A stretch of 64,000 nucleotides of DNA, taken from positions 1 through 64,000 of the forward strand of contig JAPLDQ010000019.1 of the NCBI GenBank assembly GCA_026391675.1. The letters run 5' to 3'. The position numbers and the translations under genes were made by a program. Origin of the DNA: Bacteroidota bacterium. Its GTDB lineage: Bacteria; Bacteroidota; Bacteroidia; Bacteroidales; JACABE01. Of this stretch, positions 12,001-20,928 are shown in pieces; the stretch's first letter is position 1; each line of letters begins with the position of its first letter. The notes under the pieces are model-generated. The model was not told the DNA's origin. It saw nothing but the letters and a program-made list of their open reading frames with translations, and did no database searches.

Positions 12001-12983
12001 GATTTGTACATCATATAAGCAAAGCCTCCATTTCCCCAACCTGGGCCTGAATAGCCATTTATAATTTTAAAACCACCAATTTCCCAATCTCTTACATCAA
12101 CCACACCATCTCCATTAATATCTATATTATTGGTATAAAGTCCGTCACCATTATAATCGAATCTTATAGAATCATTATATCCCATTATTGTCCAGGCATG
12201 TGAAGGACTGGTACCCCAAGTGGATACTAAAGCCTTTCCTGCTTCAGGTGTTCCTGCCGGCAAAAATGATCCCGGAGGTGAACAGTATTGAGCATACATA
12301 GCAGCAACCCCACCTGTAGCACTGCCTTCCAAATGATCATATAACCATGTTTTAAGAATTCTTATACCTTCCGGACTATCACACCTGATAGAATAGACTC
12401 CGGATAAACGGTTCTTCATTCCATTATAATATTTTGCATACCCCGTCATCCAGCGTTTTTCACCTCCGGTATTTAATGCGCCACCATAATCAACAACGTT
12501 TGGAGTTCCGCAGGTGCGGGTAATTTCCCATGAATCGAAAAAACTAGCTCCATTATAATTATATGCACCATTAAGAAAATTCCATGAGAAATGAGAAGGA
12601 TATTGATTTGCTGCTATTTGTGAGCTCAAATTTCTTAGCCTGTTAACTTCATAAGTAAACACAAAGGCTTGCCCGGCAATTTGTCCGCATTCGTAACCAC
12701 TTTGCGATGTTACGGGACGAAAGTACATTAACGTTGAATTATCAACTGAAAACGGTAGTTGCACAGCATTTGGCGATTTATATAACTGTGGAACTTCAAG
12801 TTGTGGAATATTCGATAACCTGATTGAATCCATTTTACTCAGCCCTTTGAACAATCCTTCTTCACCGCTTGTATACAACTGATCAGCGGAAGTTGCATTA
12901 ATTTGTGAATTTGAAACTATAGGAGAAAGTAAAGAAAGTATTATACAAAATAAGGTAAAAGCTATCTTCATGATATGACTCAT
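9003..12983 (-). CDS. Large secreted papain-like (C1) domain protein with T9SS type A sorting domain
   Basis: SQSGYECGQIAGQAFVFTYE, SHAWTIMGYND, EF-like Ca-binding repeat (DYNGDGLYTNNIDINGDGVVDVRDWE), C-terminal FPNPFGLKTNISI...GLYFCNIMLNNKSFTHKLVLSK. Confidence 0.82.
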   Translation of the reverse strand: MSHIMKIAFTLFCIILSLLSPIVSNSQINATSADQLYTSGEEGLFKGLSKMDSIRLSNIPQLEVPQLYKSPNAVQLPFSVDNSTLMYFRPVTSQSGYECGQIAGQAFVFTYEVNRLRNLSSQIAANQYPSHFSWNFLNGAYNYNGASFFDSWEITRTCGTPNVVDYGGALNTGGEKRWMTGYAKYYNGMKNRLSGVYSIRCDSPEGIRILKTWLYDHLEGSATGGVAAMYAQYCSPPGSFLPAGTPEAGKALVSTWGTSPSHAWTIMGYNDSIRFDYNGDGLYTNNIDINGDGVVDVRDWEIGGFKIINGYSGPGWGNGGFAYMMYKSLADGANYGIWNSSVYVIKAKTTDDPLMTMKINLKHNRRFQIKVIVGVSQNTNATSPDIRMEYPIFNYQGGSIPMQGDTTDIAQNIEFGLDISPLLSYVSSALPSKYFLEVIEKDPTSIGGGQLNSFSVIDYTSGVNETVYPSTNIILTNNDTTRFALTKTVTFNKLDIINDSMNAKIYTPYSHQLNASAGTPPYKWALKMDYSESISNVSFPNAATQVLNTGNSGYVLQNLNFNFPYFGKTYNQIYIYADGYIKFDNSLYTFPYLIDADLLFRSHKMIAAFYADLVYGTGQNVTYETNANSSTIIWKAGVNGQSSSSVNVALKIYSSGKIEIYYGAINLTGNWLSALSGGDVTNYQYATLTNSFTTNTTDKKLILTPPDYPDNMDFTETGLFSATPQRYYNTSIKFRVTDNNNLSSIKSIVFKTYGLLFDYSINAGGDSLVNAGDTVKVTVKLKNIGNTTINNAKFICHSQDTNIMMLDSSAVIGNILANDSVIISNAARFVVKQNVMDGHYIDLLGNVISVTDTFARGLSLRVNSFNLQTGTVTIYDGNNNVLEPNETASLLLQIKNIGAATATNLHLELSTSDPYVSLNPSFANIDTIKAFSSKNAFFIITTAANIPANHLIVLTAKITGSNNYKYITFFYIQLGEVMEDFETNNFTKYNWTLGGNLNWFTSDSLKYQGNYSAKSGKITHSQNSFFAINQYILADGNIKFYKKVSCERDNTNHNYDYLAFYIDGVEKSRWDGEINWSQEIFPVTTGTHTFKWAYVKDNSVNTGADCGWVDNIVFPLFGDAAPNLNYFPLSINKTMFVNTMDTAIVNISNAGNGLVLFTNNLQLNNSLSVPWASTDLIAGGIYKNENQKIVIQFDATQLQPGNYNCQLVVYENFISQRIIPVNLSVLSQIGIDEKTNFTSCCFPNPFGLKTNISINSNEKGKLSVLIYDFTGRLIKDLTTNVVYDKGSYTFSWDGSDNSGNKLADGLYFCNIMLNNKSFTHKLVLSK

Positions 12984-13040
12984 TTTAATTTACACCAACA
13001 AATTTAGCACAAATTAAATAACTGATTCATAAAAAAGCAA

Positions 13041-13799
13041 TTATATTTCAAAAATATTATCTGGATATTTAATTTCTGTTAAAAATAATGCTTTTGCAGG
13101 TACTGACCATCCTGCTTCAGAACGATTTTTACTTTCAATAATCTGCTTAAAATCATCCAGTGAGATTTTATTAAACCCAATTTCCAACAATGTACCAACA
13201 ATAGCCCTCACCATATTTCTCAGAAAGCGGTCAGCTGTAATACTAAAGATTAATTTATCCTCTTCATGCAGCCAAAATGCAGAATATATTTTACAATTAT
13301 TTGTTTTAGTTTGTGTATTTGATTTTGAGAATGAAGAAAAATCGGTATAATCCATTAATAAACTTGCAGCTTCGTTCATTAAGTCAATATTTAAACTGCC
13401 ATATATTGTATAGCAATTATCAAAGTTAAAGATATCTTTTTTAAAACTGATGTAATAATTATAAGTTCTTGAAATTGCATCAAAGCGGGCATGAGCATGA
13501 TCTTTTACGGGAATAATATTATAGATTACAATATCCTCATTCAGGAATCCATTCAATTTATGTACTAATAAAGGAATGTCATCATTATTAAGCGGAGTAT
13601 GCAAATCGAAATGAGCATAATAATCTTTGGCATGTACGCCTGTGTCAGTTCTGCCGGCGCCACAAAGTTCAATTTCGGTTCTAAAAAACAAACTCAGGTT
13701 TTTATTTAAAACAGCCTGAATTGTTGGAGCATTATCCTGTAACTGCCAGCCATGATAGTTTTTCCCGTTATATGCAAAATGTAAGAAATATCTGCTCAT
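13041..13799 (-). CDS. truA: tRNA pseudouridine(38-40) synthase TruA
   Basis: AYNGKNYHGWQLQ...CGAGRTDTGVHAKDYYAHFD. Confidence 0.95.
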   Translation of the reverse strand: MSRYFLHFAYNGKNYHGWQLQDNAPTIQAVLNKNLSLFFRTEIELCGAGRTDTGVHAKDYYAHFDLHTPLNNDDIPLLVHKLNGFLNEDIVIYNIIPVKDHAHARFDAISRTYNYYISFKKDIFNFDNCYTIYGSLNIDLMNEAASLLMDYTDFSSFSKSNTQTKTNNCKIYSAFWLHEEDKLIFSITADRFLRNMVRAIVGTLLEIGFNKISLDDFKQIIESKNRSEAGWSVPAKALFLTEIKYPDNIFEI

Positions 13800-13832
13800 T
13801 CTAATATTTTTCTATTGCTATTTTTTATTTTT

Positions 13833-14312
13833 CTATTTAAAAACATCCAGCAATGCCTTAAATTGCGGCAAATATTCCGAAACCGGGATATCAACATAAT
13901 TTGCAGTTGCTTTTACACTACCATTAACATCAAGAACAACAATCTGAGGAACTTTCCCTGAAGGATTATATTTTCTGACTAATTCTTTATTTTTTTTGAT
14001 TCTGCCGGGTGATAGTTTATTTGCTTTTGCATTAGGATAATCAACTGCCATCATTACAAAACTCTGTTTGCTGTATTCAGTAAAAGCTTGTGAATTTATA
14101 ATATTTTCGCGCATTTTTATGCAATTTGTACAAGTATCAGTCCCTGTAAAAAACAATAATACTGAAAGTTTTTTTTCCTTAGCAACAGACAAGGTTTTCT
14201 CAAAACTATCAAACCAGATTGAAGCGTTTGCTGATTTTTGCTGAGCCTCAGATTTAACAGCTAATGATAAAATGAATACTCCAAATATCAAAATAAAACT
14301 ATACTTTTTCAT
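13833..14312 (-). CDS. Thioredoxin-fold exported protein
   Basis: Signal-like N-terminus; FTGTDTCTNCIKMRENI redox motif; GKVPQIVVLD cis-Pro. Confidence 0.82.
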   Translation of the reverse strand: MKKYSFILIFGVFILSLAVKSEAQQKSANASIWFDSFEKTLSVAKEKKLSVLLFFTGTDTCTNCIKMRENIINSQAFTEYSKQSFVMMAVDYPNAKANKLSPGRIKKNKELVRKYNPSGKVPQIVVLDVNGSVKATANYVDIPVSEYLPQFKALLDVFK

Positions 14313-14479
14313 TTCAATCCCATTTTTTTGACAAAAATACATATTTGATGATAAAAAAATATTTTTATTTTATAAAAAATTATTTAAAATATTTTTATAA
14401 TATCTTGATTATTAAATTATTATAAATTATTCTTATTTAGAATAATTATAAATTTATTATTTAAAAAAATATTTCATAA

Positions 14480-14497
14480 TTGTTATTTGATTAACAA
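14480..14497. promoter_or_regulatory. Rex-type operator, near-consensus (TTGTTATTTGATTAACAA)
   Basis: Close match to Rex consensus TTGTTAANNNNTTAACAA. Confidence 0.7.
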
Positions 14498-14507
14498 TAA
14501 AAAATAT

Positions 14508-14515
14508 TAATTTTG
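14508..14515 (+). promoter_or_regulatory. Bacteroidota-type -7 box TAATTTTG (TAnnTTTG)
   Basis: Matches TAnnTTTG, located between the two Rex-like sites. Confidence 0.55.
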
Positions 14516-14524
14516 CCACACGAA

Positions 14525-14542
14525 TTGTTAATCAATTAACAA
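14525..14542. promoter_or_regulatory. Rex-type operator, perfect consensus (TTGTTAATCAATTAACAA)
   Basis: Exact match to TTGTTAANNNNTTAACAA. Confidence 0.8.
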
Positions 14543-14568
14543 CAAAATTAATCATATTAATACAAAAT

Positions 14569-15051
14569 TTGGAGGATAATATGTCTAATATCGAAACATT
14601 AGTCAAAACATTAGTTGAAAAACATGGCAAAACGAGAAACAGTTTAATGCCTGTTTTACAAGGTATTGTAAAAGAAGAAAGATTTCTTTCAGAAGAAGCT
14701 ATGATTTCAGTTGCATGTGAATTAGATTTGTCTGCTGCTGAAGTTTATGGTACAGCTTCATTTTATACTTTTCTTGATACAGTTCCAAGGGGAAAAAATG
14801 TAGTTAGAATTTGTAAAACGATTTCTTGCCACATGAAAGGGAAAGATGAAATAATTGAGGCTTTGGAAAATGCTTTAAAAGTTAAAGTTGGAGAAACCAC
14901 AAGTGATAAAAAATTCACTTTACTTACAGCCAATTGCTTAGGATGGTGCCATAAAGGACCTGTTATGCTGGTAAATGATGCTGTTTATCCTGAAATCACT
15001 CCTCAAAAAGCAATTGAAGTTATTGAGGACTATGTTAAAAATACGAAGTAA
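14569..15051 (+). CDS. hydC: NuoE-like [2Fe-2S] subunit of NAD-dependent [FeFe] hydrogenase (HydC-like)
   Basis: CELDLSAAEVYGTASFYTFLDT..., CKTISCHMKG...LTANCLGWCHKGPVMLVND. Confidence 0.88.
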   Translation: MEDNMSNIETLVKTLVEKHGKTRNSLMPVLQGIVKEERFLSEEAMISVACELDLSAAEVYGTASFYTFLDTVPRGKNVVRICKTISCHMKGKDEIIEALENALKVKVGETTSDKKFTLLTANCLGWCHKGPVMLVNDAVYPEITPQKAIEVIEDYVKNTK

Positions 15052-15072
15052 TAAAATTTAAAGATTAAAATT

Positions 15073-16242
15073 ATGGAAAATAAAGTCTTAAAAAGAGTTG
15101 ATTATATATTTCAGGAATCCAGTGTTGTTGAGGTTATAGAATTAATTACCAAAACATTTAAAAAGACTCCGGATGATATCATTTTAGATGTGATAGATTC
15201 AGGCCTTAGAGGAAGAGGAGGTGCCGGTTTCCCAACTGGTTTAAAATGGAGATTTGCAAAAAATGAAGACAGTCCTGTAAAATATGTTATCTGTAATGCA
15301 GATGAAGGTGAACCAGGAACATTTAAAGACAGAGAAATACTCGAAACTGTTGCCAGTAAAGTATTAGCAGGAATGTGTATTTGTGGTCATTCAATCGGAG
15401 CTAAAGAAGGTTTTATCTATTTAAGAGGTGAATATAATTATTTACTGCCTCATTTAAGTAAAGTAACTGATGATTTTAATAATCAATTGAAAACAAAAAA
15501 TATTGATTTTACAGTTTATATTAAATCTGGCAGCGGTGCTTATATTTGTGGAGAAGAAAGCGCTTTATTTGAATCAATGGAAGGTAAACGTGGTGAACCG
15601 AGAAATAAACCACCCTACCCTACTATTTCAGGATATAACGCCAAACCAACAGTTATAAATAATGTTGAAACACTTGTTTATGCATACATGATTTGCAAAA
15701 TGGGTGTAGAAAAATTCAAAGAATTAGGAACAAAAGATTCAAGAGGAAGCAAAGTATTTTCTGTATCAGGAGATACTCCAAATGCTGGAATTTTTGAACT
15801 GGAATTAGGAATGCCGTTAAAAGATTTCGTACAGGATTTCGGTGATGGTGATACTAAAGCCGTTCAGGTGGGTGGTGCTTCTGGACATTGTGTTCCCCGC
15901 AAACACTTTAACGAAACAATTATCGGTTTTGAAGGTATTCCTACCGGAGGTTCAATGATGATTTTCAACAGTTCCCGTTCAATGTACAATGTATTACACG
16001 ATTATCTTGAATTTTTTACCGAAGAATCCTGTGGACAATGTACACCATGCAGAGTTGGCTGTCAGCAATTATTAAAAGGAATTGAAGCTGTAAAAAAAGG
16101 TGAAAGAAAGCCTCAATATCTTGATGAATTAAAAAAATTATCTGCTACTATGAAAGTTGCTGCTAAATGCGGATTAGGACAATCTGTAGCAAATCCTTTT
16201 AATTCAATTATTGATAATTTCAGGGAAGAAATCATTTATTAA
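15073..16242 (+). CDS. hydB: NuoF-like FMN/NADH-binding subunit (HydB-like)
   Basis: GLRGRGGAGFPTGLKW...CNADEGEPGTFKDRE...ESCGQCTPCRVGCQQL. Confidence 0.92.
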   Translation: MENKVLKRVDYIFQESSVVEVIELITKTFKKTPDDIILDVIDSGLRGRGGAGFPTGLKWRFAKNEDSPVKYVICNADEGEPGTFKDREILETVASKVLAGMCICGHSIGAKEGFIYLRGEYNYLLPHLSKVTDDFNNQLKTKNIDFTVYIKSGSGAYICGEESALFESMEGKRGEPRNKPPYPTISGYNAKPTVINNVETLVYAYMICKMGVEKFKELGTKDSRGSKVFSVSGDTPNAGIFELELGMPLKDFVQDFGDGDTKAVQVGGASGHCVPRKHFNETIIGFEGIPTGGSMMIFNSSRSMYNVLHDYLEFFTEESCGQCTPCRVGCQQLLKGIEAVKKGERKPQYLDELKKLSATMKVAAKCGLGQSVANPFNSIIDNFREEIIY

Positions 16243-16274
16243 TAATATTTGAAAACATTTTAAAAAATAGAAAA

Positions 16275-18065
16275 ATGAACGAATTTTTAGTAAATTTAAA
16301 AATCAACAATATACCAGTATCTGTAAAAGAAGGAACAACCATTTTAGATGCTGCTAAAATACTTAACTTTAAAATACCCACCCTTTGTAATCATCCTGAT
16401 TTAACAGTTGCCGGTAATTGCCGTGTATGCGTTGTTGAAGTAGAAGGCTCAAGATTACTTTCAGCATCATGTGCTACACCAGTTTCTGAAGGAATGGAAG
16501 TATATACAAATAGTGAAAAAGTAAGAACAGCCCGTAAACATGTTATTGAATTATTACTTTCAGAACATAATGCAGATTGTACCAAATGTTTCAAAAACGG
16601 ACATTGCGAATTACAGGATTTAGCTTCTGAATACCGTATTGGAGACCATGTATTTATTGATATGGTTAAAGACAGAAGTAAATTAGCTGATATGTCTTCT
16701 CCATCAATAGCTAAAGATGACAGTAAATGTATCCGTTGCCAGCGTTGTGTAAGAACCTGTGAAGAATTACAGTCAGTTAGCGCATTAGCAGTTATCAATA
16801 AAGGTGATCATCAAAAGATATCTACTTTTATGAATAAACCTATGGACGATGTTGTTTGCACCAATTGCGGACAATGTATAAACCGCTGTCCTACCGGAGC
16901 ACTTACTGAAAGAACTTATCTGGAAGAAGTTTGGAATGCTATCAATAATCCATCAAAACATGTAGTTGTTCAAACAGCGCCTGCAGTTCGTATTGGATTA
17001 GGTGAAGATTTAGGTTATAAACCGGGTGAAAGAGTTACAGGTAAAATGGTTGCTGCTTTAAAACACATTGGGTTTGATTCAGTATTGGATACAGATTTTA
17101 CTGCTGACTTAACCATTATGGAAGAAGGTACAGAATTACTTACACGCTTGAAAAAAGCTTTGGTTGAAGGTGAAAAAGTAGCTTTACCTATGATGACTTC
17201 ATGTTCACCGGGTTGGATTAAATTCCAGGAACATATGTTCCCGGATTTATTGAATAATTTATCTACCTGCAAATCTCCACAACAGATGTTTGGTGCATTG
17301 GCAAAAACATATTATGCACGTAAAAAAGGTATAGATCCTAAAAATATGGTATCTGTTTCAATTATGCCTTGTACTGCAAAGAAATTTGAATGCAACAGAC
17401 CAGAAATGCGCGACAGTGGTTATCAGGATGTAGATTATGTTCTTACAACCCGAGAACTGGCCATGATGGTTAAACAAGCAGGTATTGATTTCATGAAACT
17501 GGATGATGAGCATTATGACAGCATAATGGGCGAAGGTACAGGAGCAGCTGTTATTTTTGGAGCAACAGGTGGTGTTATGGAAGCAGCACTTCGTACAGCC
17601 TATGAAATTGTAACCGGGCGTGAAGTTCCGTTTAAAAACCTTAATATCATGCCGGTTAGAGGTTTCGAAGGTATTAAGGAAGCCAAAGTATTGATAAATG
17701 ATGTTAAACCTGAATGGAAATTCTTAGAAGGTGTTGAATTAAGTGTTGCAATAGCTCATGGTTTACACAATGCAAATGAATTAATGAAAGCCGTAAGAGA
17801 AGGCAAAGTAGTTTATCATTTTATTGAAGTAATGGGCTGTCCTGGTGGATGCTTAGGTGGTGGTGGACAACCAATTCCTACCAGCCCTGAAATCCGTCAA
17901 AAACGTGCAAGTGCAATTTATGCTGAAGACGAAGGATTACCATTAAGAAAATCACATTTAAATCCTGAAGTTGCCTTAATTTACAAAGAATTTTTAGGTG
18001 AGCCTTTAGGTCATAAATCACATGATTTATTACATACTCATTATAAAGTTCGTAAAAGATACTAA
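16275..18065 (+). CDS. hydA: [FeFe] hydrogenase catalytic subunit (HydA/HndD-like)
   Basis: H-cluster motifs TSCSPGWIKF, MPCTAKKFECNRPE and EVMGCPGGCLGGGGQP; N-terminal 2Fe2S and ferredoxin domains. Confidence 0.97.
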   Translation: MNEFLVNLKINNIPVSVKEGTTILDAAKILNFKIPTLCNHPDLTVAGNCRVCVVEVEGSRLLSASCATPVSEGMEVYTNSEKVRTARKHVIELLLSEHNADCTKCFKNGHCELQDLASEYRIGDHVFIDMVKDRSKLADMSSPSIAKDDSKCIRCQRCVRTCEELQSVSALAVINKGDHQKISTFMNKPMDDVVCTNCGQCINRCPTGALTERTYLEEVWNAINNPSKHVVVQTAPAVRIGLGEDLGYKPGERVTGKMVAALKHIGFDSVLDTDFTADLTIMEEGTELLTRLKKALVEGEKVALPMMTSCSPGWIKFQEHMFPDLLNNLSTCKSPQQMFGALAKTYYARKKGIDPKNMVSVSIMPCTAKKFECNRPEMRDSGYQDVDYVLTTRELAMMVKQAGIDFMKLDDEHYDSIMGEGTGAAVIFGATGGVMEAALRTAYEIVTGREVPFKNLNIMPVRGFEGIKEAKVLINDVKPEWKFLEGVELSVAIAHGLHNANELMKAVREGKVVYHFIEVMGCPGGCLGGGGQPIPTSPEIRQKRASAIYAEDEGLPLRKSHLNPEVALIYKEFLGEPLGHKSHDLLHTHYKVRKRY

Positions 18066-18073
18066 ACATATTA

Positions 18074-18110
18074 TTGAGAAAGACGGGTATTTTTATACTG
18101 TCTTTCTCAA
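18074..18110 (+). terminator. Rho-independent terminator after hydA
   Basis: TTGAGAAAGAC...GTCTTTCTCAA perfect 11-bp stem. Confidence 0.8.
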
Positions 18111-18161
18111 TTACCTTATTATTGCTGAGTTCGGCAATAAATTTTTCTCCTTCTTTGTTTA

Positions 18162-18192
18162 AAGTCCTGAATATTTATTATTTAGGACTTTT
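18162..18192 (-). terminator. Hairpin near the 3' end of the DUF1338 gene
   Basis: AAGTCCT...AGGACTTTTT stem-loop. Confidence 0.5.
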
Positions 18193-18195
18193 TAC

Positions 18196-19026
18196 TTAAA
18201 TTGGTATTTTAGTAATTAATTGTCTTTTATAATAATCAGTGCTTTCAAATATTTTATCTGCTGATTTGGCAATAAAACCGGAATATAGTTTTCCGTCAGT
18301 ATCTTTGTATCTTTTAGCAAACTCGTAATAGCAGGAAGGAATTTCAAAATTGCCTTCAATAAATTCAACACTTATAATTCCTGACTTAATACTTGATTGT
18401 TCTAATAATTCAGCAGGACTTCCCTTAATTTCACCTTCTACGGAATTGATTAAAAAGTCATGATTTTTTAAGAAAGAGTTTACTTTTTCAATAGAATCGT
18501 ATTTTTTCAGATGATTTACACTTACAGTAAAATGATTGGCTCTGAATCCAAAAACATAAAGCCAGGCTGCATATTCTGATTCCTGTTTTAATTTCTCATA
18601 AATTCCGAAACTTGGCTTACTCCATATATTACCGGCATAAATCAATTCATCAGTATTCAATTTAGCTGTATCGATTTTATCAATTTCGGATTTAATTATT
18701 TGTTGAAATTCAAATGAAAAGTCCTCTAAAATTATTTCGCTTATAAAAACCCTTGGAGCTAATGCATCCGATTTATGTTCAAAGTGCTTTGCAAATAAAT
18801 GCTTGTTTTCGAAACGATATGTATTCTGTTCTTTAAAACCATTGGCAATAAATACTTTAGCCAAAATATCTATATTTATTCTTGTATCGTTAAATGTTCT
18901 GAAAGCAATGTGATCATTAATAACTGATTCTCCATCTGCTTCAAATAAATCATATATTTTTTTGGCATGAGGATTATCATTAATATAGCCTTCCCATAAC
19001 TTATTAAATATTGCCTTGTATTCCAT
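18196..19026 (-). CDS. DUF1338 family protein (2-oxoadipate dioxygenase/decarboxylase-like fold)
   Basis: INDHIAFRTFNDTRINIDILAKVFIANGF...FRANHFTVSVNHL. Confidence 0.8.
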   Translation of the reverse strand: MEYKAIFNKLWEGYINDNPHAKKIYDLFEADGESVINDHIAFRTFNDTRINIDILAKVFIANGFKEQNTYRFENKHLFAKHFEHKSDALAPRVFISEIILEDFSFEFQQIIKSEIDKIDTAKLNTDELIYAGNIWSKPSFGIYEKLKQESEYAAWLYVFGFRANHFTVSVNHLKKYDSIEKVNSFLKNHDFLINSVEGEIKGSPAELLEQSSIKSGIISVEFIEGNFEIPSCYYEFAKRYKDTDGKLYSGFIAKSADKIFESTDYYKRQLITKIPI

Positions 19027-19371
19027 ATCTATTTCATTTTGATAAGGAACATTTAGATGGAAATAATGTTCAAAAAAAAGTCGGTTCATAATTTGAACCG
19101 ACTAATATTTGAGGGTAGATGATATAGATCTTAATTTAATTTTGGAATTTGAATTAATAAATAACTCTAATTGGAGCGGAACAAATGCATATAATATTCA
19201 ATTTTCAGGAGATTTTATCATAGGAATGCTAACAATTATCTTTCCATTTATATTAAATTAAGGCCAAAATTATACTAAACATTATTTTTTGCATCTTTTA
19301 ATGTTTGTTAGCTAAAAATGTATTACTTTTGAGGTCTGAATTTGAGTAAACATTAAAAATAACATAAATTA

Positions 19372-20502
19372 ATGCAAAAACCACATTATCAAATCAACCC
19401 TGACAGAAATCAGCCCTGGAATGAGCTGCCATTATTGCCAATCAATGAAGAAATTTATAATACAACAGATATTTTAACGAAACTTGGCGATGCAAAAGCT
19501 GCATTGGCAAGGCTTCAGGGTCGAAGTGCCATAATTCCGAATCAAGGTGTTTTAATTAATTCTATTAGTTTACAGGAAGCTAAAATATCCAGTGCTATTG
19601 AGAATATTTTCACAACGGACGATGAGCTGTATAAAGCATTTAGCGATCAGAACAATGAAATCACAGGTGCTCCGAAAGAGGTATTAAGATACAGGGAAGC
19701 GTTATGGTCCGGTTATAATTTTTTGCAAAAATCCAAAGCATTTAATCTGGATTACTTTATTCATGTATTTCAGGAGATAAAACAAAGCAAAGATGGTATT
19801 CGTCCTGATTTCATAAGTACAACAATAAAACAAGGTGGTAACGGACCTCATGCTGGCCAGATAATTTATACTCCGCCTAAAGGTGTTAATATTATCAAAA
19901 ACAGACTTGAAAATCTTGTAGATTTTTTAAATGATGATGAACAATATAAAATTGATCATTTATTAAAAATGGCGATTGCTCATTTTCAGTTTGAGGCCAT
20001 ACATCCTTTCCGTGATGGAAATGGCAGAACAGGCCGTGTTTTTAACATACATTATCTGACCAACAAAGGTTTACTCGATGTGCCTATATTGTTCCTGAGT
20101 CGCTATGTATTAGATCATAAGGACGATTATTATGCAGGCTTAATGGGTGTGTCTCAAAGGGCAAACTGGAAAGACTGGCTTTTATTTATGCTGAGAGCTG
20201 TTGAAAGCACTTCTAAAAATACGTATAATAAAATTAATGAAATTGTATCCGTTAAAGATGCTATCCTGGATTTTGTTAAAAAAGATAATCGTCAATTTCG
20301 TAACCCTGAAAAATTGATAGAAATTTTGTTTACCCAACCTTTTACCAAAGTAAAACATTTGGTCGATGCCGGCATTTATGCTGAAAATACTGCCAGGGAT
20401 TATCTGAATAAACTATGTGAATTGCAGGTACTGGAAAAGAAAGAAATAAGTGGTCATCACTATTACCTGAATCTTGAATTATACAGGATACTTTCGGAGT
20501 AA
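19372..20502 (+). CDS. Fic family protein
   Basis: HPFRDGNGRTGRVFNIHYL Fic motif and N-terminal SSAIENIFTT inhibitory-like segment. Confidence 0.95.
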   Translation: MQKPHYQINPDRNQPWNELPLLPINEEIYNTTDILTKLGDAKAALARLQGRSAIIPNQGVLINSISLQEAKISSAIENIFTTDDELYKAFSDQNNEITGAPKEVLRYREALWSGYNFLQKSKAFNLDYFIHVFQEIKQSKDGIRPDFISTTIKQGGNGPHAGQIIYTPPKGVNIIKNRLENLVDFLNDDEQYKIDHLLKMAIAHFQFEAIHPFRDGNGRTGRVFNIHYLTNKGLLDVPILFLSRYVLDHKDDYYAGLMGVSQRANWKDWLLFMLRAVESTSKNTYNKINEIVSVKDAILDFVKKDNRQFRNPEKLIEILFTQPFTKVKHLVDAGIYAENTARDYLNKLCELQVLEKKEISGHHYYLNLELYRILSE

Positions 20503-20543
20503 TTATTCCTATTTATTGGTATAAACTAAAATAATTTCTGTTT

Positions 20544-20587
20544 TTTGTCCTTTCCTATTCCAAACTACTGAACTTCCTTTGCTGAAA
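20544..20587 (+). promoter_or_regulatory. Putative phage late-promoter motif, copy 1 (TTTGTCCTTTCC-N22-TTTGCTGAAA)
   Basis: Same bipartite motif and spacing as 32540 and 59789; ATG follows at 20597 but opens only a 25-codon ORF. Confidence 0.6.
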
Positions 20588-20627
20588 CTTTAGCAAATGA
20601 ACCACTACCACTTTTTATGCCACGTTT

Positions 20628-20867
20628 TTAACCAATACTTTCTTCATCATTTAAAGGTGACCAACCGGCTTTAAGCTTTTCGATATATATCTGCTTTAGC
20701 TCTTCGCCGTAGCGTTCCCGCTCTTTTTTTTCTATTTTTTCTGTAAATCCTCTATAGATTTTAAATGGTTTCATTTTACCTGTATTGTGGTCTCTGACTG
20801 TGAAGTAGAGGAACCATGTACCTTTACTTACCTTTACTACATGTATTGTAGCTAATTTCTTTCTCAT
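20628..20867 (-). CDS. Orphan integrase N-terminal (Arm DNA-binding-like) domain, probable truncated tyrosine recombinase
   Basis: GTWFLYFTVRDHNTGKMKPFKIYRGFTEKIEKKERERYGEELKQIYIEKLKAGWSPLND resembles the N-terminal arm of Bacteroidota phage integrases; no catalytic domain. Confidence 0.55.
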   Translation of the reverse strand: MRKKLATIHVVKVSKGTWFLYFTVRDHNTGKMKPFKIYRGFTEKIEKKERERYGEELKQIYIEKLKAGWSPLNDEESIG

Positions 20868-20883
20868 AACTCTTCTCGCACTA

Positions 20884-20897
20884 GTGTTCCCCAACAC
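20884..20897. promoter_or_regulatory. Inverted repeat GTGTTCCCCAACAC (operator candidate)
   Basis: Perfect 5-bp arms around CCCC; similar to 22764-22777. Confidence 0.45.
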
Positions 20898-20928
20898 CAA
20901 AATAGAAGAATTTAACTGCCTAAAACAA

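Noticed and set aside
16391-17272. Antisense ORFs within hydA (and similar shadows such as 6520, 9720, 33625, 39385, 60751)
   Set aside because: Opposite-strand shadows of strong coding regions with no supporting start context or family signature.
19100-19262. Open frame ...LILEFELINNSNWSGTNAYNIQFSGDFIIGMLTIIFPFILN* before the Fic gene
   Set aside because: Short, without a clear start or recognisable family; possibly a gene remnant.
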